64,000 bases of DNA from Anaerolineae bacterium (GCA_022821805.1 JAJECX010000003.1:124001-188000), one strand, 5' to 3'. Counted from the first letter of the stretch, positions 1 to 8,711 are shown. Notes: a model not told the origin generated them from the sequence alone. Translations and numbers: made by a program.

Positions 1-61
1 GCCGTTTGGCAAATCTTGAACGAACGCAAGCGCGTCAGTAATGACGGTTTCCAGTCGGCTG

Positions 62-78
62 CAGCGGACGCTCCGCTG
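62..78 (+). promoter_or_regulatory. Hairpin in the pnp 5' leader
   Basis: A perfect 7-bp stem (CAGCGGA / TCCGCTG) closes a 3-nt CGC loop about 50 nt upstream of the pnp start. No T-run follows, so it is not an intrinsic terminator. In Escherichia coli the pnp leader carries an RNase III-processed hairpin used in autoregulation; a similar role here is only an analogy. Confidence 0.4.
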
Positions 79-131
79 ACAGTCGGTTGGCGCCTGCCAA
101 CAGCGCGCGCTTCGACAATATGGAGAACGCA

Positions 132-2399
132 ATGACATTGGATATACGTGAATACCGAAGCATGGTCGGCGGCAAAGAGATCATTATCGAAACGGGCCGC
201 TTTGCCCAGCAAGCCGGCGGCGCGGTGACTGTCCGCATGGGCGACACCATGCTTTTCTGTTCGACCACGATGGGCTCGCCGCGCGCGCATCTGGATTTCT
301 TCCCGCTTAGCGTCGACTACGAGGAAAAGATGTACGCTGGCGGCCGCGTTCCGGGGGGGTTCTTCCGCCGGGAAGGGCGGCCCTCCGAGGGCGCAATCCT
401 GACCTCGCGGGTCATTGATCGCACGCTGCGCCCGCTATTCCCCAAGAACATGCGCAATGAAGTGCAAGTGATCTTGATGTCGCTGTCGCACGATAAGGAG
501 CACCACGTCGATATGCTCGGCGTTATCGCGGCCAGCACAGCCTTGGTGATCTCGGACATCCCCTGGAATGGTCCGGTCGCAGGCGCGCGCATCGGATTGG
601 TTGACGGCGAATTGACCATCAATCCGACCTATAGCGACATGGCGGCGAGCAAGCTCGACTTGCGCGTATCCGGTACGGCAGACGCGATCAACATGGTCGA
701 ATGCAATGCCGACCAGGTGGACGAAGAGACGATGCTCGAGGCGCTCTTCCTGGCGCACGACAGCGTTCAGGACATCATTGCGCTGCAAAACCGCATCCGC
801 GCCGAGATCGGCAAAGAGAAAAACGAACCTTCGACCGACGACCTTGATGACACGCTGCTCGCCGAAGTCCGCGCCAAGGTCGAGGGGCAAATCCGCGACG
901 TGATGGTCTCCTTTGCCAACCGGAGCGAACGCCGCGAACCGCTTCAGCAGATCCAAGCCGCGCTAAACCAAGAATATGAGCAGCAGAATGAATCGACCGC
1001 CGACGGAGACGCCACGGTCGATCTCAAATATGTCGACCGCGCCTATGATCAGGTGATGAAAGATGTCGTACGCGGACGTATCGTCAACGATGGCGTCCGA
1101 CCAGATGGCCGTGATTACGGCTCGCTTCGCGATCTGGCCGCCGATGTTGGACTGGTGCCGCGCGTGCATGGCTCTGGCATGTTCATCCGCGGCGAAACAC
1201 AGGTGCTGACGATCGCGACCTTGGGCACGCCGCGCGAGGCTCAATTCATGGACGGCTTGAGCCCGGAAGATGACAAGCGCTATATGCACCACTATAACTT
1301 CCCGCCCTACAGCACCGGCGAGACTTATCCCATGCGCGGTCCGCGCCGGCGCGAAATCGGCCATGGCGCTTTGGCGGAAAAAGCGCTGCTGGCGACGATC
1401 CCCTCCGAAGAAGAATTCCCCTATGTGCTGCGCCTCGTCAGCGAAGTGATGAGCTCGAACGGCAGCACATCAATGGCGAGCGTCTGCGGCAGCAGCCTCG
1501 CGCTGATGGACGCCGGCGTGCCAATCAAGAATGCGGTCGGCGGCATCGCCATGGGTTTGATAAAGGAGGGCGACCGCGTTGCCGTCTTGACCGATATTCA
1601 GGGCATGGAAGACCATCTCGGCGATATGGATTTCAAAGTCGCCGGCACTGTCGATGGCATCACCGCCTTGCAGATGGACATCAAGATCTCCGGCGTGACG
1701 CGTGATATCATGCGGCAAGCCCTGGCGCAAGCGAAGGACGCGCGTCTGCAAATCCTTGACGTCATGCGCGCCACCATCGCCGAACCGCGCGGCGCGATGA
1801 GCGACTACGCGCCACGAATGGAATCGCTAAAAATCGCCGTCGACAAAATCGGCGCCGTCATCGGACCCGGCGGCAAGAATGTGCGCGCCTTGCAGGATGA
1901 ACATCAGGTCAAGGTCGATATACAAGAAGACGGTCTGGTCTATGTCGCCGGCGAATCGGGCGCCGAAGTCGATCGGGCGCTGGAGAAAATTAAAGCTATG
2001 GTTGAGGAGCCGGAAGTCGGAAGCATCTACACCGGCACCGTAAAACGCGTCGAAAACTACGGCGCCTTCGTCGAGTTTCTGCCCGGCGCCGAAGGCATGG
2101 TTCATGTCTCGCAGCTGGCTGATTACCATGTGAAGAGCGTCGAAGAAGAGGTGAGCGTCGGCGACGAGATCATGGTCATGGTCATCAATATTGATGGCAC
2201 CGGACGTGTGCGCCTAAGCCGACAGGCGGTCCTCGAAGGCTGGGATGTCGAAGAAGCCAAGCGCCGCGACGCCGCCGGCAGTCGCAGTGGAGGCCGCCGC
2301 GGCGGCGGAGGCGATCGACGCGGTGGCGACCGACGCGGAGGCTATCGTCGCGATGGCGGCCGTGGGGGCGATCGCCGCGGTGGCGACCGGCGCAATTAG
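132..2399 (+). CDS. pnp: Polyribonucleotide nucleotidyltransferase (PNPase)
   Basis: Phosphorolytic 3'-5' exoribonuclease that degrades mRNA, using phosphate to release nucleoside diphosphates. The 755-residue product has the two RNase PH-like halves with the alpha-helical linker, then a KH domain (GPGGKN loop near residue 575) and an S1 domain (about 630-697, with GAFVEF). The ATG at 132 is chosen because GGAG lies 6 nt upstream; an in-frame start at 87 lacks this. The last 45 residues are an unusual Arg/Gly/Asp-rich tail built from GGDRR- and RGG-like units, probably an extra RNA-binding surface. A terminator follows directly. The family assignment is certain; the role of the tail is inference. 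Confidence 0.97.
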   Translation: MTLDIREYRSMVGGKEIIIETGRFAQQAGGAVTVRMGDTMLFCSTTMGSPRAHLDFFPLSVDYEEKMYAGGRVPGGFFRREGRPSEGAILTSRVIDRTLRPLFPKNMRNEVQVILMSLSHDKEHHVDMLGVIAASTALVISDIPWNGPVAGARIGLVDGELTINPTYSDMAASKLDLRVSGTADAINMVECNADQVDEETMLEALFLAHDSVQDIIALQNRIRAEIGKEKNEPSTDDLDDTLLAEVRAKVEGQIRDVMVSFANRSERREPLQQIQAALNQEYEQQNESTADGDATVDLKYVDRAYDQVMKDVVRGRIVNDGVRPDGRDYGSLRDLAADVGLVPRVHGSGMFIRGETQVLTIATLGTPREAQFMDGLSPEDDKRYMHHYNFPPYSTGETYPMRGPRRREIGHGALAEKALLATIPSEEEFPYVLRLVSEVMSSNGSTSMASVCGSSLALMDAGVPIKNAVGGIAMGLIKEGDRVAVLTDIQGMEDHLGDMDFKVAGTVDGITALQMDIKISGVTRDIMRQALAQAKDARLQILDVMRATIAEPRGAMSDYAPRMESLKIAVDKIGAVIGPGGKNVRALQDEHQVKVDIQEDGLVYVAGESGAEVDRALEKIKAMVEEPEVGSIYTGTVKRVENYGAFVEFLPGAEGMVHVSQLADYHVKSVEEEVSVGDEIMVMVINIDGTGRVRLSRQAVLEGWDVEEAKRRDAAGSRSGGRRGGGGDRRGGDRRGGYRRDGGRGGDRRGGDRRN

Positions 2400-2420
2400 G
2401 ACCCCGCCAATGAGTTTTTC

Positions 2421-2455
2421 AAAACGTGCTGCCCCACCCTTGCAGCGCGTTTTTT
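2421..2455 (+). terminator. Rho-independent terminator after pnp
   Basis: An 8-bp stem (CGTGCTGC / GCAGCGCG, one U-G pair) with a 9-nt loop is followed by six T residues, 22 nt after the pnp stop codon. It separates pnp from the small gene at 2491, although some read-through may feed the downstream genes because little room is left for a promoter. Confidence 0.8.
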
Positions 2456-2490
2456 GATTGTCACGTCCGGCATATCCTGGAGTTGGTCCC

Positions 2491-2679
2491 ATGTCCGACA
2501 ACAGCGACTCGCCCAGCCGCGCACTCGCCGAGACCGAAAACTACATGGTCTGGGAAGTCCGCGAACTGGACGGCGAAATCACCTATCACATCGAATTGGG
2601 CGCTTTGACGCTCCACTTCTTCCGCGAAGAATGGCGCGAGTTCCTGCAGCTGACCAAGGACGCGGCGAGCAATACCTGA
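2491..2679 (+). CDS. Small protein of unknown function, 62 aa
   Basis: I do not recognise this family. The product is short and soluble, begins with an acidic and serine-rich stretch, and has a core reading as alternating beta-strand and helix (MVWEVRELDGEITYHIEL, then FFREEWREFLQL). The ATG at 2491 has GGAG about 8 nt upstream. Its TGA stop overlaps the ATG of the next gene in a TGATG arrangement, so the two are probably translationally coupled and functionally linked. It lies just after the pnp terminator. That it is a real gene is inferred from its start signal and the overlap. Confidence 0.6.
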   Translation: MSDNSDSPSRALAETENYMVWEVRELDGEITYHIELGALTLHFFREEWREFLQLTKDAASNT

Positions 2680-3506
2680 TGGAGGCATCGAGTATCCGCA
2701 GGCATCTTGTCGCTGTTATGGCGAAGCACCTTCCGCCAAGCAGTTCAACCCTGTGTTTGCTCGACCTTGACGGGCGCTCGGGCGACCTGCTCGCGGCGCT
2801 GCGTTCCGATCTTGAAATCCGCCACCTCCCGGCAAATGAAATTGGCGAGCAAGAACTATTGCCCGACGCCTTTGACGCGGTCGTCGCGCTCGATGTAGAG
2901 CTCAGCTCAACCGTCTTGGCAATCGCGCTCAAAGCTCTACGGTCCGGCGGGCGCTTCATCGCCCTGAAATCGCGCGGGACGGTCAGCCGATCTCACTTGC
3001 GCCAATTGCGCGATCACGGTTTCGCGCGCATCCTCATCGAACCGGCGCTGGATGAACTTGGCCTACTCATCCGTGGCGAGAAGCCGCATACCGCTGCCAA
3101 CACCCTTCAGCGTATTCAATCCGTCGCCAGCGGCGACTCCGACTCGCTTCAACTGTCTCGCTACCACGGGCGCTACATCCATCTTCTGATTCAGCAGCGA
3201 CCCAACAAGCCCGTCTGGAAGCTGAGCCCTGGCGAGCGAATCAGTTGGCGCGCCGCCGCCATCGAGCGGGATTCATCACTGGTTCTCCTAGCTTTCAGCA
3301 GCTTGCCCAAAGCCGTCGGCTTCATGCAGCCGGCCGTCCTCGCCGGGGTCGTCAAGGACATCAACAAGGTTGGCAAATTTAGCCTGGCGGCGGTCCAGGC
3401 TTGGGACTGGGACATCATCTTGAACCCAAGCTCCGATTCGATCTGCGGCGAAGCGCTGATCTATATCGATATTGATCCAGCGTTGGCGGAAGCGCCTGAC
3501 GAATAG
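2679..3506 (+). CDS. Unknown protein with a degenerate Rossmann/methyltransferase-like domain
   Basis: A 275-residue protein starting inside the stop codon of the preceding small gene (TGATG). Residues of about 20-110 have the rhythm of a class I methyltransferase fold: a strand LCLLDLDGRSGDLL in the motif I position, VVALDVE in the motif IV region, and ALRSGGRFIALKSRG like the post-motif strand. The glycine-rich motif I is poor, so SAM binding is doubtful. The C-terminal half (WKLSPGERISWRAAA onward) matches nothing I know. It is followed after 10 nt by the THUMP-like methyltransferase, suggesting a shared operon. Confidence 0.55.
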   Translation: MEASSIRRHLVAVMAKHLPPSSSTLCLLDLDGRSGDLLAALRSDLEIRHLPANEIGEQELLPDAFDAVVALDVELSSTVLAIALKALRSGGRFIALKSRGTVSRSHLRQLRDHGFARILIEPALDELGLLIRGEKPHTAANTLQRIQSVASGDSDSLQLSRYHGRYIHLLIQQRPNKPVWKLSPGERISWRAAAIERDSSLVLLAFSSLPKAVGFMQPAVLAGVVKDINKVGKFSLAAVQAWDWDIILNPSSDSICGEALIYIDIDPALAEAPDE

Positions 3507-3516
3507 CTGCTGCCTG

Positions 3517-4719
3517 ATGTCGCTTTCCCTCGCCGATATCGATTTCCTGCGCAGTGATCGCGCTCGCGACTTCCTCGCCGAGTACAAAGAATGCGATCTT
3601 TCCGCGACGAACGAACTCGCGCTCCTGTCCCGTCTGCGCCTATCGCTGAGGCCGCGGCACGCATCCGCCATTCTGCAAACATTGAAACTGCGCGCGAAAG
3701 CCGAGACGAAATTCCCGGGACAAGCCCAAAAAATGCTCTTCACCGACGCGGGCTTGCAGCAAGCGAGCCAGCCGGCGATCAGCCAATATCGCGCGCGTAA
3801 ACTCGCCTCTCAGGCGGTGCTGGATCTCTGCTGCGGCATCGGCTGCGATTCTCTCGCATTCGCTGCAGCGAAGAGTCGCACGCTCGGCTTGGATGTCGAT
3901 CCTGTTTGCATCGCCATCGCGCGCCACAATGCTGATGCGCTTGGCGTCGGCGCGACATTTGAAGTGGCCGATATCCGCCGCCCGCTTCCCGAAGGCTACG
4001 ATAGCATCTTCGCCGATCCCGCGCGCCGCGATGAGCAGGGCAGGCGGCTGCATGACGTCGAGCGCTACCTGCCGCCGCTTTCGCTGGCGAGAGAATGGAA
4101 TGCGCGCGAGATCCTGGTGAAGCTGTCGCCGGCGGTCGATCTGCGACAGCTGGAACGATATGGCGGCTGCGTCGAGTTCATCTCGCTGGCGGGCAATCTT
4201 ACGGAAGCGCTGCTTTGGCTGAATCATCCTTCCGCGCCGCCTTTGGCGACCCAACTTACGCCAAGCGGCGCGCTGCATTTTCGTCATGAGTACGAAGCGC
4301 AGGCGGACATTGCGCCACCGAGAGAATGGCTCCTTGAACCGGATCCGGCCATCATTCGGGCGGGACTCGCGCAAAACCTGGCTGTCGACCTGGATGCGGC
4401 GCTGCTCGACGACACCATCGCCTATTTGACATTGGATCGCCTGGAAGACACGCCCTGGGGGCGCTACTGGAAGATCCAGGATTGGATGCCCTTTCAGCTA
4501 AAAAGGCTGCGCCGCCATCTGACGGAACAGGGTGTTGGCAAGGTCACGGTGAAGAAACGCGGTTTCGCCATGCAGCCGGCGGAGCTGATCGCCAGGCTGC
4601 GGCTCAAGAAGGGTGAGGAAGAACGCGTCCTGGTCATGACCCGGCATCGTGGCAAGCCAATCGCGATCATCTGCTCCCCAATGTCATTTGGGCAAAGCAA
4701 AGGTATCTCGTATAATTGA
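3517..4719 (+). CDS. SAM-dependent methyltransferase with THUMP-like C-terminus
   Basis: A 400-residue class I methyltransferase. Motif I is DLCCGIGCDSLAFA, the acidic residue ending strand 2 is in LGLDVDP, and the catalytic-region signature is FADPARRDEQGRR. The C-terminus (KVTVKKRGFAMQPAEL) resembles the THUMP-like domain that follows this methyltransferase family in Actinobacteria and Chloroflexota. RNA is the likely substrate, but the target base is not known. The ATG at 3517 is chosen because the upstream part of the frame overlaps the preceding gene and looks non-coding. Its 3' end contains a promoter for the next gene. Confidence 0.75.
   Translation: MSLSLADIDFLRSDRARDFLAEYKECDLSATNELALLSRLRLSLRPRHASAILQTLKLRAKAETKFPGQAQKMLFTDAGLQQASQPAISQYRARKLASQAVLDLCCGIGCDSLAFAAAKSRTLGLDVDPVCIAIARHNADALGVGATFEVADIRRPLPEGYDSIFADPARRDEQGRRLHDVERYLPPLSLAREWNAREILVKLSPAVDLRQLERYGGCVEFISLAGNLTEALLWLNHPSAPPLATQLTPSGALHFRHEYEAQADIAPPREWLLEPDPAIIRAGLAQNLAVDLDAALLDDTIAYLTLDRLEDTPWGRYWKIQDWMPFQLKRLRRHLTEQGVGKVTVKKRGFAMQPAELIARLRLKKGEEERVLVMTRHRGKPIAIICSPMSFGQSKGISYN
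4688..4716 (+). promoter_or_regulatory. Sigma70-type promoter for the phosphoribosyltransferase gene
   Basis: A perfect -10 TATAAT (4711-4716) lies 17 bp after a weak -35 TTGGGC (4688-4693). The whole element sits in the last codons of the upstream methyltransferase gene and 45 nt before the next start codon. Confidence 0.5.
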
Positions 4720-4760
4720 CGAAGCTAACCAGCGCAGCCACTTGACGAAAGGTTGCCTTC

Positions 4761-5291
4761 ATGCTGATGCGCCCGGAAGAACCGCGCCAGCCGCGTCTGA
4801 TTACTTGGGACGAGGTCGATCAACTGATTGATGGACTCATCCCGCGTATTCAGCGCCTGGGACCTTTTGGCGCGATGGTGATGATTACACGCGGCGGCGT
4901 CATCCCAGGCGGCTTGCTGGCCGAAGCGCTCAACATGCAGCATCTGCTGACCGCCTCCGTCGATTTTGTCGCAACCGAGCAGTCGGGCATGATGGCATGG
5001 CCCACCTTCCTCCAGTTCCCGGATTCCGATTTGCTGCGAGGGCGCCGCACTTTGATCGTCGATGACGTCTGGGGCAGTGGGCGCACCAGCATCTCCGTGC
5101 GCGAACGCGTCGATGCCGCTGGCGGAAGTCCGGTCAACTGCGTTCTCCACTACAATCCCTACCGCACGATGTTTTCCAATATGAAGCCTGATCTCTACGG
5201 CGATGTCACCGATGCCTATGTCGTATATCCTTGGGAGATTGACCGCGGACTTCTCGGTCGAGACTTTCCGCAAGGGCAGCCCGAAATCTGA
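4761..5291 (+). CDS. Phosphoribosyltransferase-domain protein
   Basis: A 176-residue type I phosphoribosyltransferase. The PRPP-binding loop is clear in LIVDDVWGSGRTS, about residues 99-111, and MVMITRGGVIPGGLLAEAL supplies the pyrophosphate loop. The family includes purine salvage enzymes (xanthine/hypoxanthine/guanine types) and regulatory PRTases. The base-recognition hood is too divergent to choose a substrate; YVVYPWEIDR at the C-terminus resembles the xanthine/hypoxanthine group. AAAGG lies 9 nt before the ATG, and the gene has its own promoter overlapping the previous gene. Confidence 0.8.
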   Translation: MLMRPEEPRQPRLITWDEVDQLIDGLIPRIQRLGPFGAMVMITRGGVIPGGLLAEALNMQHLLTASVDFVATEQSGMMAWPTFLQFPDSDLLRGRRTLIVDDVWGSGRTSISVRERVDAAGGSPVNCVLHYNPYRTMFSNMKPDLYGDVTDAYVVYPWEIDRGLLGRDFPQGQPEI

Positions 5292-5608
5292 CGATTTCGC
5301 TCCGGTCCCAATTTCCAATTTGTGCCAATTCGACAAATTTGAGTTATAATGCGTTTTGATATTGTGGTGAAACTCACTCGGATGGATCTCCGTATTGAAG
5401 TAATGGGTATCGCAATTGTGAGTGCCATGCGATCGCATTTACGGTATCGTTATGGTTCTTTAACACCTAATCGACGGGCAGCGTATGAAATTGGCTAGTT
5501 ATTCATTGTTTATCCGTACCGCTGGTTAACATCGCTGATGATAGCGCCGGGCAGCCAAGGCACACGGCGCGATGATAACCTGCTTCAGCAGGAGGCATTC
5601 CAAAACAC
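5292..5608 (+). promoter_or_regulatory. Promoter and long leader of the first S1-domain gene
   Basis: This 317-nt gene-free stretch holds a promoter (TTGTGC at 5321-5326, 18 bp, perfect TATAAT at 5345-5350) and a leader of about 250 nt. Two hairpins lie at its end. One has arms GCGCCG / CGGCGC (5544-5549 with 5565-5570). The other is CCTGC-TTCA-GCAGG (5579-5592), whose right arm overlaps the GGAGG ribosome-binding site (5591-5595). Occlusion of the ribosome-binding site could allow autoregulation, as known for S1 in Escherichia coli; here it is inferred from base pairing only. Confidence 0.55.
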
Positions 5609-6859
5609 ATGAGTGAAGATCAAGAACAAAACCCCACCGCCGACGAGAATTTCGAGCAGATGCTCGCTTCATCGTTCGATTATTCCTACACCCCGCCACG
5701 CCGCGGCGAAATCCGCGAAGCGACCATTCTCCAAATTGACGAGCGCGAAATCATCGTCGATCTCGGTGCCAAACAAGACGGCATCGTGCCCTCGCAGGAC
5801 CTTGAGCGCATGGATGACGAATTCCGCGCCAGCCTGGCCACCGGCGCCAGCGTGCCCGTCTATGTCGTCAACCCGCGCGATCAAAACGATAACCTTATCG
5901 TATCGATCAACATGGGCTTGCAACGCTACGACTGGGAAAAAGCGCGCGAATTGCTGAAATCACAAGACGCCGTCGATGTCAGGGTCAGCGGCTACAACAA
6001 AGGTGGCGCGCTGGTGCGCTGGAATCGCCTGGAAGGCTTTATCCCCAGTTCGCACTTGGTCTCGCTCAACCTGTCGCTGGATCGAAAGGACGCGATGCAA
6101 GAGCTGATTGGCAACACGCTGGGCGTCAAAGTGATCGAAGTGGACCAGGATCGCCGCCGCCTCATCTTCAGCGAGCGCGAGGCGCAGAAAGAATGGCGCG
6201 CCCGCCGCAAAGCGAAACTGCTTGCCGAACTGAACGTTGGCGATGTGGTCAATGGTGTCGTCACCGGGCTGCGTGACTTCGGCGCATTCGTCAATATCGG
6301 CGGCGCCGATGGCTTGATCCATGTCAGTGAATTGGCTTGGCATCGCGTTGATCACCCGCGCGATATCCTGCACATCGGCGAAGAGATTGAAGTCTACGTC
6401 CTCAACCTTGACCGCGAGACCAATCGAATCGCGCTCAGCCGCAAACGCCTGCTCAGCGACCCCTGGGACGACGCGCAATTCCGTTATCACGAGGGCCAGC
6501 TTGTCGAAGGCTATGTGACAAACGTAGTCGATTTCGGCGCATTCGTCGCCCTTGACGATGGCCTCGAGGGCTTGCTTCATCTCAGCGAAATGGGCGATGG
6601 CGCGCTGAAGGAGCCCTATTCTTATGTGCAGAAGGGCGATCATCTCTCCTTGCGCATCAGTCATCTCGAGCCGGAAAAGCGCCGTGTCGGCTTCACCCAG
6701 CGCTGGGGTACGGAACTCGAAACCGCCGACGAGCCGGATCTCGCGCATGTTGGCGGGTCAATGGACGCTGTTGACAATGACGGCGCTGCCGGCGGCGGAG
6801 AATCGGCGGCTGCCGATGGCGCGGATGAAGCCACTGCCGACGAAAAAGCCTCTACCTAG
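5609..6859 (+). CDS. rpsA: S1 RNA-binding domain protein (ribosomal protein bS1 homologue), copy A
   Basis: A 416-residue protein with four S1 repeats at about 30-100, 115-185, 205-275 and 290-365. Repeats 3 and 4 carry the classic GAFVNI...GLIHVSELAW and GAFVAL...GLLHLSEMG signatures; repeats 1 and 2 are more divergent. The C-terminus is a low-complexity Ala/Asp/Gly/Glu tail. It probably binds mRNA at the 30S platform and helps initiation, as short four-repeat S1 proteins of Gram-positive-like bacteria are thought to. GGAGG lies 13 nt before the ATG, rather far. A paralogue of nearly equal length follows. Which copy is the true ribosomal protein cannot be told from sequence alone. Confidence 0.85.
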   Translation: MSEDQEQNPTADENFEQMLASSFDYSYTPPRRGEIREATILQIDEREIIVDLGAKQDGIVPSQDLERMDDEFRASLATGASVPVYVVNPRDQNDNLIVSINMGLQRYDWEKARELLKSQDAVDVRVSGYNKGGALVRWNRLEGFIPSSHLVSLNLSLDRKDAMQELIGNTLGVKVIEVDQDRRRLIFSEREAQKEWRARRKAKLLAELNVGDVVNGVVTGLRDFGAFVNIGGADGLIHVSELAWHRVDHPRDILHIGEEIEVYVLNLDRETNRIALSRKRLLSDPWDDAQFRYHEGQLVEGYVTNVVDFGAFVALDDGLEGLLHLSEMGDGALKEPYSYVQKGDHLSLRISHLEPEKRRVGFTQRWGTELETADEPDLAHVGGSMDAVDNDGAAGGGESAAADGADEATADEKAST

Positions 6860-6884
6860 CAGAACACAGCAATGATGAGACATT

Positions 6885-6917
6885 ATGCCTGCCAGGCGGC
6901 GGGCATTTTGCTTTTAT
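6885..6917 (+). terminator. Rho-independent terminator after S1 copy A
   Basis: A 9-bp stem (ATGCCTGCC / GGCGGGCAT, one U-G pair) with loop AGGC is followed by TTTGCTTTT. It lies 26 nt past the stop codon of the first S1 gene and 14 bp before the strong promoter of the second. Confidence 0.8.
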
Positions 6918-6930
6918 CCCATCGCCGTTG

Positions 6931-6959
6931 TTGACAGTCGGCAGCCCAATCTGTATAAT
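6931..6959 (+). promoter_or_regulatory. Consensus sigma70 promoter of S1 copy B
   Basis: TTGACA (6931-6936) and TATAAT (6954-6959) are separated by exactly 17 bp, a full match to the housekeeping consensus. Placement directly after the terminator of copy A means the two S1 paralogues are transcribed independently. Start of transcription is expected near 6966, giving a leader of about 225 nt. Confidence 0.9.
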
Positions 6960-6965
6960 CCCGTT

Positions 6966-7189
6966 CGATTTCTTGGTGAGCTTAGATTGTTCGTTTAGTT
7001 TCGTAATCACAAGACGAACTGGCGTATCCGAGCCTGGTTGTTCAGTCCAGACTGAAACCGGGTTTTATTTTGCCCTGCGCCATCGCGTTCACCTCGTGGC
7101 GCTGCCTGCGAAACCCGGGACAAAGTCAACTGCGACTCAGGCAAGCTCGCCAAATCTTAAAGCTAATCGTAAGGGGGGATAGCCAAGAT
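6966..7189 (+). promoter_or_regulatory. Structured mRNA leader of S1 copy B
   Basis: The leader can fold into a nested structure: CCGGGTTT (7058-7065) pairs perfectly with AAACCCGG (7111-7118), and inside it GCGCCA (7077-7082) pairs with TGGCGC (7097-7102). A six-G run (7173-7178) upstream of the ATG is the likely ribosome-binding site. No known riboswitch class was recognised. A regulatory role, for instance binding by the S1 product, is inference. Confidence 0.4.
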
Positions 7190-8446
7190 ATGCAAACCGA
7201 ATCTGCAATGAGAGAGGCTGTCGAAGAATTGGACTTCGTCGCCTTGCTGGAGGAATCGCTGGCACAGAGTCGGATTGAGCGCGGCGATATCGTCAGCGGG
7301 ACCGTTCTCTCGATTGATAACCAGGGTCTGATCGTCGACATCGGTTGGAAACAAGATGGCATCGTCACGCGAGGCGACATCAAGCGCATGGGCATGCACA
7401 CCGCTGATTTCCAAGTGAATACGGAAATCGATGTCGCCGTCGTGAACCTGAACGACAGCGATGGCAATCTAATCCTGTCGGCGGCGCAAGCGCGTCAAAA
7501 CGAAGATTGGAAGCGCGCTGAAGAACTCATGAACAGCGAGACCATCTGGGAAGGCGACATCGCCGATACCAATAAAGGCGGCGTCATTGTCGGTTTCGGT
7601 CATCTGCGCGGCTTTGTTCCGGCGAGTCACGTGATTGATCTGCCACGCGGACTCAAAGAAGAGGAACGCCTCGAACGCCTGCAAGAAATGATAGGCAATA
7701 CCATTTCCGTCAAAGTCATTGAAGTGAATCGCAAACGCCGCCGGCTGGTTTTCAGCCAATTGGAAGCGGAGCAAGAGAACCGCGCCGCCCGCAAGGAAGC
7801 GCTGCTGCGGGAATTAACCGAAGGCGCTTCGCGCAAAGGCGTCGTCAGCGGCTTGTGCGATTTTGGCGCCTTTGTTGATCTTGGCGGCGCCGATGGCTTG
7901 GTCCATATTTCCGAATTGGCTTGGCGCCGCGTGCGCCATCCCAGCCAGGTGGTCGCCGTGGGCGACGAAGTTGAGGTTTATGTCTTGAATCTCGATGATC
8001 AGGGAAAGCGAATCGGCTTGAGCCTCAAGCGTATGCAGCCCAACCCCTGGAGCCTGGTGGACGACATATACCACATCGGCCAATTGGTCGAAGGCAATAT
8101 CAGCCGCCTCGAGTCATTCGGCGCCTTCATCAGCATGGAACCCGGCATTGAAGCGCTGCTGCATGTCAGCCAGATGTCAGCGAATCCCGAAGAAAACCCG
8201 CTTCGGCATCTTTACGAGGGGCAAAAGCTGCTGATGCGCATCGTCAGCATCGAATCCGATCGACAGCGCCTCGGCTTGAGTCTCACCGAAGTGACCGCCG
8301 CGGAAAAAGCGCAGTGGGAAGAACGTCAGCTTGAGCTCGTCGCCGCCGCTGCCGCCGCTGCCGAGCGAGATGCGGAGCAGTCCACTCTGGATGAACAGCA
8401 GCAGCCAGAAGAACTGGAACAGACTGAGCCTGTATCGCAGGTGTAA
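7190..8446 (+). CDS. S1 RNA-binding domain protein, copy B
   Basis: A 418-residue paralogue of the preceding S1 gene with the same four-repeat plan. Repeat 1 is GTVLSIDNQGLIVDIG. Repeats 3 and 4 contain CDFGAFVDLGGADGLVHISELAW and SFGAFISMEPGIEALLHVSQM. It ends in an Ala/Glu/Gln-rich tail. Many alignable positions differ from copy A, so the duplication is not recent. The ATG at 7190 is used; the reading frame upstream lies in the untranslated leader. It has its own consensus promoter and is followed by rpsU, consistent with a ribosome-associated role. It might instead be a general RNA chaperone. Confidence 0.83.
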   Translation: MQTESAMREAVEELDFVALLEESLAQSRIERGDIVSGTVLSIDNQGLIVDIGWKQDGIVTRGDIKRMGMHTADFQVNTEIDVAVVNLNDSDGNLILSAAQARQNEDWKRAEELMNSETIWEGDIADTNKGGVIVGFGHLRGFVPASHVIDLPRGLKEEERLERLQEMIGNTISVKVIEVNRKRRRLVFSQLEAEQENRAARKEALLRELTEGASRKGVVSGLCDFGAFVDLGGADGLVHISELAWRRVRHPSQVVAVGDEVEVYVLNLDDQGKRIGLSLKRMQPNPWSLVDDIYHIGQLVEGNISRLESFGAFISMEPGIEALLHVSQMSANPEENPLRHLYEGQKLLMRIVSIESDRQRLGLSLTEVTAAEKAQWEERQLELVAAAAAAAERDAEQSTLDEQQQPEELEQTEPVSQV

Positions 8447-8519
8447 TCTGTAGTACACTTGCGTACCTGCTTAGGCGGGACGATCGCGCAAATAGCATAC
8501 CAAGGGTGGTGAATCGCGA

Positions 8520-8711
8520 ATGGCTTCTGTTAGATTAAAACCGGGCGAGAGCCAGGAACAGTTGCTGCGGCGCTTTCGCAAGCGCGTGACCAATGCGGGC
8601 ATCTTGAGCACGGTCCGGCGCAAACGCTGGCATATCTCCAAGAGTGAATTGCGGCGCATCGAAAAGAAAAAGGCGATCCGTCGTTCGCGCCGGCGCCAGC
8701 GCAAGATGTGA
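8520..8711 (+). CDS. rpsU: Ribosomal protein bS21
   Basis: A 63-residue, very basic protein with the bS21 signature: a variable N-terminus, then LLRRFRKRVTNAGILSTVRRKRWHISKSELRR and an Arg-rich C-terminus. bS21 joins the 30S platform near the anti-Shine-Dalgarno region and helps initiation on structured messages, which fits the neighbouring S1 genes and infA. AAGGGTGGTG precedes the ATG by about 8 nt. The length is normal for the family. A hairpin with a short T-run 119 nt downstream may end the transcript. Confidence 0.93.
   Translation: MASVRLKPGESQEQLLRRFRKRVTNAGILSTVRRKRWHISKSELRRIEKKKAIRRSRRRQRKM

Noticed and set aside
1..86. Possible end of rpsO upstream of pnp
   Set aside because: rpsO often precedes pnp, but no frame in these bases reads like the C-terminus of uS15.
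2454..2678. Extended N-terminus of the 275-aa protein reaching into the pnp terminator
   Set aside because: It would overlap the coupled 62-aa gene in another frame and start in the terminator T-run. The TGATG junction gives a better start.
5349..5498. 49-codon frame starting at the -10 box of S1 copy A
   Set aside because: Its ATG overlaps the TATAAT box, so it could not be translated from this promoter; no ribosome-binding site and no known family. It is left inside the leader.
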